Positions 25,960-35,994 of a stretch of 64,000 nt of DNA are shown one piece after another. Positions within the stretch are counted from its first letter, which is position 1. The number at the start of each line of letters is the position of its first letter. Position numbers and translations under genes: made by a program. Under the pieces are notes generated by a model. That model was not told the origin of the DNA. It was given only the letters and a program-made list of their open reading frames with translations, and searched no databases. Source of the DNA: Sweltsa coloradensis (taxonomy: Eukaryota; Arthropoda; Insecta; Plecoptera; Chloroperlidae); assembly GCA_024449915.1 (NCBI GenBank), contig JAMZAV010000815.1, positions 124,001-188,000 on the forward strand, written 5' to 3'.

Positions 25960-26600
25960 TAAATGTTATTTTGAGATCTAAAGACACAGGCTCCATCAGT
26001 AGAAAGGTAGGCCTACGGTACCGTACTTTTAAACAATTATGCAAAATTTTATAACTGATAGACCTAATATTAATAACAAGCTGTTTGGCTGCAATTATCA
26101 ACACCCGAGCGCATGCATTTTAGTTGCCTCAACTTTAGCAACTCCTCTACATCGATAATCCACAATAGAAGGCCTATCAGGTGTTGGCGTGTTGCAGATG
26201 GCTTTGTTGTACATATTAAGCCGTTGACAAAGAGGTGGATGAATTACGAGCGATAGCAGCAAGTTTTAATTAAATCAAACGATAATGGGACTGAGATAGC
26301 GTAATGATTATAGGTACTTGTAAAGTTTAATAAGTTCGCTAGGCCTATCGGTATAAAAAGCATTTAGCAATGGTAGGTAAAACAGAATAGGAGGAAGTAG
26401 GAAGCGATTTATACGTGTAGGGATAATCATCTAGGTATAGATGTTCTAGTGGAATGTGACAAGAATAGATTTGGGTAGGTTGATTTTGGCCTAGGATTAT
26501 GGTAAAAATCAGTTTAGGTCTATCAGTAAAAAAATAAATATTATTAGAGCAACTGTGCTGTCAAACGTTGAGCACAAAGAGTAAAGCAGAGATGCAATTA
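25960..26600. other. non-coding DNA, presumed intron of the flippase gene
   Basis: This directly follows the flippase exon on the minus strand and shows no coding-like segment. By position it should be the start of the first coding intron. Confidence 0.5.
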
Positions 26601-26601
26601 C

Positions 26602-27519
26602 CTTTTGTAGACTCTGCATGAAGAATTGTTGATCCTGCTGTCACTCGCATGACGCCTTCGGTCTTCAAATAAATCCTTCACCGCAGTTACACCCAGAACA
26701 AAAAGTACCGGCAACATTGCCACTTCCTTACCGAATGCATTTATAGCTGGTAACCAGTTTAATAACACTATGCATATAAAGTAGACATTTGCGACACGAT
26801 GCAATTGTTCTAGTAAGTTTTTGGGAAGGAATGACAGCATAGTGTACTTGGTTGTTCTTATGCAGTTATTTGGTTGTTTACCGTTAGGGTGGTCTTTTTT
26901 CTTTGTCTTTGGTGGAATCAGGTGATTCGGTGTAATTCTACGGTATTGAGCCTCATCTGGATCGTCTTTGAGGCCACGTCTGAGGAGGAAACGCATGAAT
27001 TGGGCCGGAAGAGACGGAGGACCGCTACGGCGTAATGTGTAGATTGACTCGGACCGGGAAGCTTGCCGAGAATGTCCAGAACTTTTCGTACCATTGATCG
27101 AAATTGGAACATCTTCTGATTCACGATGCCCCGGCGGAAGTATGAAATCGGTCCGCGAACCAACGCGACTATGTCCTCTTGTCAATCCGGCTGAATCTAC
27201 GATCTGCCCCTGTGAAAAAGCACGTTGGTGACCTCGCTGCTTTAAAGCAGATGGGCGGGTCATCACTCCCGACACGCTCGAAGTACTTGAACTTGTCCCA
27301 ACACCCCCATGACTGGCACTCCTCGCATGACCACGGGATATAGAAGTTAGAGAGGTGGGCGTCAATGTTCTGGACACTGTAATTGATTCCCCCAACATAA
27401 TGCCGGGCAGAGTACTTGGCACTGAAGGTGGGAACAAATAGGTTGAACACTGTTGACTCTCTTCCAGGCTTGGTTGCTTGGCAGGCTCTCCGTTCCGTTC
27501 TGATGTCATTTTTGCTCAT
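26602..27519 (-). CDS. ATP10-like (class V) P4-ATPase flippase, first coding exon only
   Basis: This exon encodes the N-terminal 302 residues plus two bases of a P4-ATPase, which moves phospholipids from the outer to the cytosolic leaflet. Residues about 214-235 ([20 protein letters not shown] within it) are the P4 signature before TM1. TM1 (about 241-262) and TM2 (about 265-281) follow, then [18 protein letters not shown], as in ATP10 relatives. The first ~200 residues are Ser/Arg-rich and probably disordered, with four GHxRxxS motifs. Coding starts at 27509: a TGA lies in frame three codons upstream within the exon. The 3' splice site is TATTTTCAG (AG at 27520-27521) and the 5' splice site is AAAAG|GTAATT at 26601/26600. 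Catalytic DKTGT, nucleotide-binding and remaining membrane segments are absent here. No further exon was recognised between 1 and 26600, so the next intron is long or its exon too short or divergent to see by eye. Confidence 0.9.
27169..27519 (-). other. out-of-frame overlapping ORF at the start of the flippase exon
   Basis: If the exon starts directly after the predicted 3' splice site, its first three bases are ATG. They open a 116-codon frame, different from the flippase frame, which begins 10 bases later. A ribosome would have to pass this ATG to start the flippase. It could act as an inhibitory upstream ORF with leaky scanning. No family resemblance was seen in the 116-residue product, so it is probably not a functional protein. 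Confidence 0.3.
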
Positions 27520-27864
27520 CTGAAAATATAGGACTAATTGTAATTTAGGAATGTAGACCTAAATAACAGTTGAAAAGAAGTTTTTAATAAAGGGAGAGAT
27601 TGGGGATGGTTGATATGCCCCTATTATTTTAAGTTGTTTGGTGAGACCAGGAAGCAGTGACTAAAAATTTCAGGAGGCTGTGACCATTGAGTGGCAATGA
27701 CAGACACAAAAGAAGCATGGTGATAGTTTTATTCTCTCAAGTAGGCCTAGGCCTAAACATTATTGGTTCAAAGCGAGCAATTCTATTACCCACTTACGTT
27801 GGTATGGTTAATATTTTTAAAAAGTTATTTACTACCGGTAGGCTACGGTATATTAATGATACAA

Positions 27865-28814
27865 TAAGTTGATTGATTGGATATTGCTTAACGTCTCATA
27901 ATAATGCACTTTGGCTATTCGAGACGATGAGTGGTGATAGATGAGGATTGAGGATGAAATATGAACAGAAGGGAGGAGGGGAAACTCGGTACCAGCATGT
28001 AGCCTACTCCTTTCGAAAAGTACCAAGGGGACCAACGGCTTAATGTCCCATCCGAAAGGACGGTGTAAAAAGACAGACATATATAGGTTCCTCCACTAAC
28101 CCGGACTGCCAAGCAGGCGCGTAGGAACTCCTTTTCGAGTGGGGGGGGGGGGGGGAACAAAAAATCTGCTCCCAAGCACGGGGGGGTTGGGGTGCGTTCT
28201 AGAAAAAAATCGTGGGCTGAATGCAATACCAAATAAATGTATTTTTTGTACAGTAAAAACTATAAAACTATAAATAAAATTGGAATAGTTAAGAGATAGA
28301 CCATGCATGCTACAACCATTGAATATGCATAGGCTTAACATTGATCACGTCGAACAAAAATAGGATTGACGAAATTTTTGGTCATTACTATAAGGAGGCA
28401 TAAGGTAAGGGAAAGGGAAGTGGAGAATACACTGCAGACGTGCCAAAACAAGTCATTATCAGTAAGTATAATGGATTAAAAAAATCACTTTTATTGAAAA
28501 TTTGTTATTCAGAATTTGTTTCCGTGCGTATTTACGGCGAGACTGAATTTCTAAGATTCTGAAGTGGGGGGGTCACGGTAAAAAGTGGGGGGGAAACTCC
28601 CCCCATTCCCCCCCTTCCTACGCGCCTGCTGCCAAGCAGACGTCGAGGAGAACGAAGCCGTAACACTAGCTTTCGAACCCTCATCTGCTAACCAGCGGCA
28701 TACGTGAGTTTCAGGGCAGAGCGGTCACCCACTCTACCCCTGACCACGCCCGATTCAGCTAAACTTCGGTGTTCGAGTGGGAACCGGTTAAACGACAGCG
28801 GATAAACCACTGGT
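27865..28814 (-). mobile_element. 5S-rRNA-headed SINE, copy 1, split by a hAT MITE
   Basis: On the minus strand the right-hand part reads like a 5S rRNA internal promoter: CACCGAAGTTTAGC, then AATCGGGCGTGGTCAGGGGT, then GAGTGGGTGACCGC. The body includes CTTTCGGATGGGACATTAAG, and the tail ends CAATCAATCAA. Fourteen-base direct repeats TATTAATGATACAA at 27851-27864 and 28815-28828 are a perfect target-site duplication. Without the 515-bp MITE and its 8-bp duplication the SINE is about 427 bases. Confidence 0.9.
28114..28628. mobile_element. hAT-type MITE inserted in the SINE
   Basis: The ends CAGGCGCGTAGGAA and TTCCTACGCGCCTG are perfect inverted repeats over 14 bases. They are flanked by CTGCCAAG at 28106-28113 and 28629-28636, an exact 8-bp target duplication, the hAT hallmark. 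The subterminal regions are G- and C-runs (about 28140-28155 and 28567-28614) that could pair with each other. No coding capacity. Confidence 0.92.
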
Positions 28815-28829
28815 TATTAATGATACAAG

Positions 28830-29320
28830 ATCTAGTCCTAGGCCCCTAGCTAGATGGATCATATCCTAGGCCGCTAAAGCTTGTACAAAAATAAGCCTAC
28901 CCTCTCACCTAGAAAAAATTGTAGGCCTAACATAAACAAGAGGAGGATGATGGTTCAGGTTGATACACAAATTTGAGCAATGGTTGGCAGTGGTGTAGGT
29001 ACACATGAATATATTTAGGTGGGAAGCTGCGAGAGTAAGAAGTAAGATAGACCTATAAGTAGGCCTAGGTAGCCTACCCTGAAATTTTGTGATTGACTTT
29101 TTTCACTAAATGATGCTAAATATGACTAGGTATTTTATTATTAAAGGAAGGTAGCGAAATAAGGTAAGTACCGTAATCATCACATTTTTATGCTAAATTA
29201 GAGCAAAATCGGTAACTTTTCTCTATTATTAGGCCTAGGTAAGATTTAGCTTACAAAATATGCAAATAATTTGAAAATTGGGCATTCAAACCGATTGAAA
29301 CCAACATTTCTATTTTAATG
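28830..29320. other. non-coding DNA
   Basis: No gene or element recognised. The block is rich in TAGGCCTA-like words. By position it may lie in the 5' intron of the flippase gene. Confidence 0.45.
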
Positions 29321-30040
29321 TAGCCTAGGGAGGCTACAGTTGGCACCATAACAGTCGAAAATATTAGCTAGCCTACTATTGAACACGCTACCAAGTCGAA
29401 ATATAGTGAATGGCTTTGAACCTTGCTGATTTAAAAAAAATCTGATTGGGTACCCTACATGGCAAATATATCGCCTCTTTGAAATAATTTCAAACTTCAA
29501 TTCGCCCAAGCACACCATTCAACCTCGATAGGCTAGTTGTGTTTTTGAGACATTAAATTATTAGGCCTAACTGGTTTTCTAGAGGCTGACTGAGAGATTT
29601 TTTTAACAATAGTTTTTCCTGCGAATTTTTTCGTTTGCCCATACAAATTGGTACAAAATACCGCCAAACAAAAAAATTCGCAGGAAAGACAATTGTTTTT
29701 TAAAAAAAAACTCTTAAGTCAGACTCTAGAAAACTAGTTGAAAATTCATGTCACAAAAACACAACTACCTAGGCCTACGTAGAATGGTGTGCTTGGGCAA
29801 ATTGAAGTTTGAAATTATTTTGAAGTTAGGCGATTGCCGTGTGCCCGATCAGAAAAATTTGAAAAAATAGTTTTGATTTTCTAATGGAGCCAGGTTTCAA
29901 AGCAAAGCCATTCACTAGCCTATAGGTATTTTGACTTGGAAGCATATTTGGGAAAATATAAAAAAAGCGGTCGAATAGCCAGTGCTATTTTTATGACAAA
30001 ATGATGCCTTTCTTTACCTTGAGATTAGGGCCTAGCCAGC
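29320..30040. repeat. long imperfect palindrome, arms about 340 bp
   Basis: The sequence folds back around about 29645-29665. The best-matched pairs are CCTGCGAATTTTTTCGTTTG with CCAAACAAAAAAATTCGCAG, and CTTCAATTCGCCCAAGCACA with GTGTGCTTGGGCAAATTGAA. Further out, AGTGAATGGCTTTGAACC pairs with GGTTTCAAAGC...GCCATTCACT and CCAAGTCGAAAT with ATTTTGACTTGG. Pairing weakens outward and is barely visible beyond about 29385 and 29955. No transposon ends or target duplication were found. Confidence 0.8.
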
Positions 30041-30162
30041 CATATACTAAAATTGAAAATCTTTCATAACAAAATAAGAACTTTTTATTTGTTATTTCTC
30101 AGAGTCCCTACCTAGGCCTATAGGCCTAACAGCAGAGGTGTTCCACAAATGACACAAGGGGG

Positions 30163-30748
30163 CAGGCGCGGTTTTACGGGGCAGCCCGATTAGGCCCGGG
30201 TCGCCCTTGAATTCTCTGATGATTATTACCAAATTTAAATAAAATATTTTAAATATGTAGGCCTAGACTAATATATCCACGTGGTAAGAGTTGAATATAT
30301 CTCATTGTTCATCTGTAAACTTAAAAATTATATTTCATCAGATTATTTGACATGCAACCCTAAAAACATCCACTCGCCTGCTCCCCACTAGCGAGTTAGG
30401 CCCTACCAAAGTCTCCGGCGAGTTGTCATTTTCAATCCCTTGTCTCAATGCCACTGGTAGGCTAAATCAGGTAAATTGTCTAAACCAACTTGGACGTTAA
30501 AATAATTTCTGAGCTTTGTGAGATTAAAACTAAAATTAAAACCATGAATGTTACCCTAATAATATATTGTGCCTAGTAGGCCTAAATATGCCCATAAATA
30601 CTCCCTTGAAATCTCCAGAATTTCAGTAGTCAAAAATACACTTTCTAAAAAAAATGAAATTTTAAAAAAAAACGCCCTGTTGGGGGCAGGAACGTTACAG
30701 CTTTTATATTTGGGACGCCCCAATTTTGGGGGGCTAGAACCGCGCCTG
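30163..30748. mobile_element. hAT-type MITE
   Basis: The ends CAGGCGCGGTTTTA and TAGAACCGCGCCTG are inverted repeats. Flanking CAAGGGGG at 30155-30162 and 30749-30756 is an exact 8-bp target duplication. The left end resembles, but differs from, that of the 28114 element (CAGGCGCG shared). No coding capacity. Confidence 0.9.
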
Positions 30749-30759
30749 CAAGGGGGGGG

Positions 30760-31935
30760 GGGGTGCCCCTCACAATATAGTGCTGCAGGCAATTTGCACG
30801 GTTTTTATGTGCTTAAGAAGAGGTCAAGGTGATTTTGATACGAAAAAAGAAAAGAAAAATGTACCGGTATAGATTTAGGAGCTTCACCTATCTAAAGGTG
30901 AATCCCTAGACCTAAATATGATTTCAAAATAATCCACTAAAGAAGTCAGAAAAGTAATACAATGACATGAGGGACTGAAAGGAGCAGAATATGTTTAAGA
31001 AGATTGTTTTTGGATGGGACATAACCTCAAAATCAACAATCCAAAATGACTGAATGGGCTATCTAGTTCAAAATTAAATTTTGAGCTTTCATTAGGGTCT
31101 ATTTGTTCAACACACCTTTAAACTACAACATTATTGAAAGGAAAAATGTTATTTTGTAATAACTTGTGTTGACATTTTTTTATTTTTTTAAACCGCATAG
31201 AAAAACTGGTGGGTGCTTTAGCCCTTCTGACACACATGGATTTTGCACCAGTGAGCTAGGCCCATGAGTTGGCCAAGGTTAATAAAACTAGGCCCTAGGG
31301 TCCAAAGCTAGGGGATGTAAGTGTAACGCACCCAGAAAACTCAGCAGGAACAGACCCAAGTCCTCAACATTTTCATGCATATCTTGAAAAATTTGTAGCA
31401 GGCCTAGAGCCTAGGTCCAAGAATCTAGGACTAGGTTTAAGCTAAATGTTAATAAGCTAGGCCCCTACCCTAGGTCCAAGAATGTAGGCCGAGGCCAAGA
31501 TCCTGGCCATTATTCGAGTTATGTCTTATTTATGAGCCATGGCTAAGCTATAAATTTCTTGAGGTAGGCCGAGGCATAGCCCTACCCTTTTCCCCCGTGC
31601 GGTAATTCAAATCTACGTAGGTCTAGGTAAGCTGGGCTATGACATTCAGGAGATATTTAATACACAAAGGCTATGATCTTAGGTTACCTAGGGCCTACTA
31701 GCCCCTAGGCTAAGTTAGTGGAGGCCTAGCCTAGGCCCATATATTCAGGAAGTTTTCAAAAATCGTGAATGATAATCATCTTAAATGTGTTAACACAGAA
31801 GAGAATACGTCTGTGGCGTGCGAAAAGAAAAGATTTTGATTTAAAAAAACAAGAAATTAACTAGAAACGAGATTTAGAAGCGCAGAGGATGATCGAAAAT
31901 ATGGCCTTAGGCTAAGGGTAGGGAACCTTATGCTG
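30760..31935. other. non-coding DNA dense in TAGGCCTA-like words
   Basis: No gene recognised. Between about 31220 and 31740 the words CTAGGCC, CCTAGG and TAGGCCTA occur in exceptional density. By position the block may belong to the 5' intron of the flippase gene. Confidence 0.5.
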
Positions 31936-31939
31936 TTAC

Positions 31940-32310
31940 CTTTTTCTTCATAACTTGAGTTTCGTAACTGTAACACTCGCCAACATTTAGAGTCTGTACA
32001 CAAATTACATTGTTCTTCAATGAAAAGTAGTTTTTTAATGAAAATATTAAATGAAAACACACGCAGATATCCCTAGATGATACCCAATAAAAGCACACTT
32101 CGGATCACTTATGACAGAGCTCAACGCTCGACCTCTCAACCAAAGGTGCCAACGTACACGGCGACACAACACAATACACACGCTCAAACTCCGATTGTGA
32201 CTAGCTAATAACGCAGTTCACCACACATCTGCCGTAAAGAGGCGGGCACTAAGGACGGGCGCGTTTTTCAAAGAGCTTATAGAAGGAGTGAATTCTATTT
32301 GAGCTCCTTT
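31940..32310 (-). promoter_or_regulatory. candidate promoter and non-coding first exon of the flippase gene
   Basis: The block 32080-32310 is clearly richer in G+C and CpG than its surroundings. On the minus strand it is followed by an excellent 5' splice site, GAAAAAG|GTAACA, with the exon end at 31940. This is the right strand and order for an untranslated first exon about 4.4 kb upstream of the coding exon at 27519. The link is inference. No TATA box or initiator was identified. Confidence 0.25.
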
Positions 32311-32595
32311 CTTATCGCGGCAAGATTCAAAAGGCTGTACTAATATTTCAAAAAATGCTTACCGAAAAGTAAAAGAAACTACTTTCAGACTTGTTCAAAA
32401 TACTAGAGAAAAGTGAATTTGAATTGAAATACAAAATACAAATTTGTTTTTCAAAAGACAAAACATTTACTTATTTTGGTCCATTTGCATGAAACAGTTT
32501 TAACTTTGCCTTTACATGATTGAAAATATGTTTTGTTGATTTGGTTTATATTTCGAATAATGTTTACAAATATCATATTATTTAAGTAATAATAA

Positions 32596-33005
32596 ATCAC
32601 ACACATAACAAAAACTTGTAAAAATACAGCCAAACCTTACACACTCAAAAGAAATGAGATCTAAAAATGGGCCAAGCTCATTCTACCCTTCCATATTTGA
32701 ACATTCTTAATTCTTAAACGTACAATGTCCCGTAACAGCATCCGAGAAAAGCTTGGCAAAATAGAATTTGCAATATTAATTTAAACGTAATAGTTCATCC
32801 AAGTTCTTTTTTCTAATTAATTCAAACGTGAAAATTCTATTTTGCCAAGCTTTTCAAGGATGCTGTTACGGGACACTGTACGTTTATGAATTAAGAATGC
32901 GCAAATGTGGAAGGGTAGAATGAGCTTGTCCCTTTTTTAGATCTCATTTCTTTTGAGTGTGTAAGGTTTGGCTGTATTTTTACAAGTTTTTGTTATGTGT
33001 GTGAT
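32596..33005. repeat. long palindrome, arms about 185 bp, high identity
   Basis: The left arm begins ATCACACACATAACAAAAAC and the right arm ends with its reverse complement. The middle of the arms pairs through TTGGCAAAATAGAATTT and GTCCCGTAACAGCATCC. The unpaired centre is only a few tens of bases near 32785-32825. Arm identity is high enough to form a long RNA hairpin if transcribed. No target duplication was identified. Confidence 0.88.
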
Positions 33006-33042
33006 CTCATTACTTTTTCAAGTTCCATTGCAAAATTATTTG

Positions 33043-33511
33043 TTGGATGAGCGTAGCGAGTGAAGCGAGCGAAGAGAAGATTCCATTTCACTATACACTG
33101 GAGAAAAAAATCCGGAATGTTTTGTTTTTTTGTATTTTTGTCTGTCTGTTACACGATTCCGGCTAAACCGATACTAAATTTTCTGTAGGCCTTCGAAATC
33201 TCTGAACTTAGAACTGCCACTTTCTGAGCGCATCAATCGAAAAATTATTTCTCGTGAAAATCGCAATCTTACGATTATTTTTATATTTAAAAACTTTCTT
33301 CGACTTATAACACCTACAGCGCCCTAAAACTACTAATATGTAATGATTTTTATACAGAACCTTAATTTTATGAATTAATATATTGGTGTGAAATTTAAAC
33401 GCAATCGAAAAATAATTTCTTATGAAAATAGCAATTTTACGCTTATTTCGTTTAAAAAAATACGCTCATCCAACAACGCACCTAAAAAAGCGTTTGCGAA
33501 GCGTTCTAGTT
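33043..33511 (+). mobile_element. Helentron-like element (HINE), copy B
   Basis: It starts TTGGATGAGCGTAGCGAGTG and ends TACGCTCATCCAACAACGCA, then AAAGCGTTTGCGAAGCG and TTCTAGT. Internal words match copies at 23984 and 34761. It is about 270 bases shorter than those. It begins 38 bases after the palindrome at 32596-33005. Confidence 0.78.
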
Positions 33512-33639
33512 AAAAATAATAATTTTATCAAAGTTGATTTGATTTTTATGGAATTACCAATTAACAATAGGATGTAAAATATCTAGTGGCCCAAAGACTT
33601 GCTTTTTGTAAACAATGTAGTCGATCATTGTCGAGTAAC

Positions 33640-33845
33640 TATAGTTATACTTGTTGATTATATTCTTGTATAAGGCTTATATTGAAACTTTTATTTGGAA
33701 GCCTTCCAGTTCCAGCAATTTGTTTCAACTTTTTCTTTCAAAAGACCCTTTATCACTATTCACTATAACCTTAATGTCCATGTAAAATCTGAACGTTGTA
33801 GCCCCACCCGTTTGGTCAGAGTCGCGGGCCGATTGAAACTGACGA
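33640..33845 (-). repeat. internal HINE fragment, inverted
   Basis: GCCCCACCCGTTTGGTCAGA and the flanking words are the reverse complement of the 3' interior of the copy at 61068 (about 61525-61560). The fragment has neither end of the element. Confidence 0.5.
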
Positions 33846-34760
33846 ATTAGACAGTAGTAGCAAAGCAGTAGCATGTTTCAAGCCATTTTTTCACCAAGAA
33901 GGAATGCTCGTATCCCAACCAAATTTGGCATGTGTTGTCATGAACCTGAATCCCTTCGATTTTGGTAGTTTTCAAGTTCACATCACGTTTCATGACGGCT
34001 GGGTGACACCTCGAAATCACCCTAACTCTGCTTGCTGTATAAGGTGCCTGAGTGTGTAGCGCACCGCGGCTTGGCTGCGGCGCCCTAACGGGCACCTAGA
34101 TATATATACAACCATAATAATAAGACCTAGGCCTGTCTAGTTGAATAATGTTATGTTGGAAGGTTTGGTCAGTAATAAGAAAGTCTTAACAACATGGAGA
34201 AACCTTTCAAGTTAAGATTCCATTATTGAACTGACGACCTCTCAATTCGCGTTTTATCTGCCACTTTCAATGGATCATATTTTATGCCAATGAAAAAGTA
34301 TTCATACCAGAGTCGACTATGGCTTGCTGGTATTATGGCAAATAAACTATAAAGACTTGCCTCATCACTCAGATACGATTTGAAGCGTATCAAGAACCTG
34401 GAAGCGAGTGATCTGGGAGTCATCGTCAATGACAATACACTAAGAATGACACAGACAACGATACGATGTCATACTTAGCTCGCCCAGAGATTAGTAAACA
34501 ATAAACCCACTAAACATAATTATGTTTCCAGGGGTCTGATTATAAATGCTAACATTAAAAATAATGATGCATTCATAAGATAAACACCTCTTTGTCGTTA
34601 CTAGAACCATCAGAAGGAAGACAATGGGAGTTGGAGGGGGTCGGGTTTTTTGACAAGATTTGTGTTTTGGCGCATTTCAATAGTCAGCACTTGCAAGCGC
34701 AAAAAACAGATAATTTCGGGACAGTTCTCTAACTGAGCGAAGTCAGCAGATGAATATTTG

Positions 34761-35515
34761 TTGGATGAGCGTAGCGAGCGAAGCGAAGATTCCATTTAAC
34801 TACACTGGAGAAAAAAATCCGGAATGTTTTTTTTCTTTCTTTTTTTTTGTATATTTGTCTGTCTGTTAACACGATTCCGGCTAAACCGATACTCCGATTG
34901 CGATGAAATTTTATGAAGGCCTTCGAAATCTCTGAACTTAGAACTGCCACGTTTTTGAGCGCAATCGGAAAATAATTTTTCATAAAAATCGCAGTTTTAC
35001 GATTTTTTCCGATTTTTAAAAAAATTCTTCAACTTATAACACTTACATGCTTTGTCCGATTGTAATGATTTTTTTACAGAACCTTAATTTTATGAATTGA
35101 TATATTCGTGTGAAATTTGAGCGTAATCGAAAAATTATTTCTCATGAAAATCGCAATTTTCCGATTTTTTTTCGATTTTAAAAATATCTTCGGCATGCTT
35201 TATCCAGATTCAGATTCAGATTTTAGCACGCTTTATTCAACTTCATTGATACAAAAAATACATAACATAGGAAAGCAAACATTGATTTATATATGAAGGT
35301 GATTCGTGATTGTAATGGATGATGATAATATGTAATGATTGTAATGATTTTTTCACAGAACCTTAATTTTATGAATTAATATATTCATGTGAAATTTGAG
35401 CGCAATCGAACATTATTTCTCATGAAAATCTCTACTTTATGCTTTTTTTCGTTTTCAAAAAATTACGCTCATCCAACAACGCGTCTGAAAAATCGTTTGC
35501 GACGCAGTTCCTACT
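34761..35515 (+). mobile_element. Helentron-like element (HINE), copy C
   Basis: It starts TTGGATGAGCGTAGCGAGCG and ends ACGCTCATCCAACAACGCGT, then AATCGTTTGCGACG and TTCCTACT. Near 35200-35335 an unrelated insert interrupts the interior; it begins with repeated AGATTCAGATTCAG and ends GGATGATGATAAT. The copy ends about 480 bases before the GDI start codon and so may contribute to its upstream region. Confidence 0.8.
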
Positions 35516-35699
35516 ACGCGACCGCCCACTTTCTTTAAATGTGTGGTGGACTGCGTATCTAGATCGAAGCGATTGTCCTGCTGCCACGCGGCAATCAGGA
35601 GAACTATTTGCATTGAAAATACAGAACGCCAACTTCTGCACAGTGATAAACAAAACATTGTAATATTGCAACTATAAATGTTTAAAATTATTGTTTACT

Positions 35700-35994
35700 G
35701 GCATTTAACTTCACTTCGAAGTGTACATTTAAGATTTCATAAAGACATGCCTTATGTCGTTTCTTCTATTTTTAAGCCAAACTTGTTTAAGGTTGACCTA
35801 CCAAAATGTCATAATTTTGTTTTAAGTTTGTATGCGTGATTAAAAGATTTCACGGTGAGTGGCCTATTTTGCAATAAAATCGTTTCGTAATCCAAGTAAG
35901 GTAGGGCCTGTTTGAGGTTTTATTTTACATTAATTATTCGAAAATTATTATAAAGTATAGCCTAGGCCTAGACTAGATCTAGTACGTCAATACA
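35700..35994 (+). promoter_or_regulatory. GDI upstream region with possible 5' UTR intron
   Basis: The 295 bases before the GDI start codon contain a strong 5' splice-site match, CACG|GTGAGT, with GT at 35855-35856. A 3' splice-site candidate, AAAGTATAG, ends at 35960. Together they would define an intron of about 106 bases wholly in the 5' UTR. The polypyrimidine tract is weak, so this is inference. The start context is TACAATGG. No clear TATA box was recognised. A Helentron-like element ends near 35515, so the promoter must lie in or downstream of that repeat. Confidence 0.35.

Noticed and set aside
1..26600. Second coding exon of the ATP10-like flippase
   Set aside because: I looked on the minus strand for the expected actuator-domain sequence (W-K-D-V-x-V-G-D and P-A-D-I-L-L-L) and found no convincing match.
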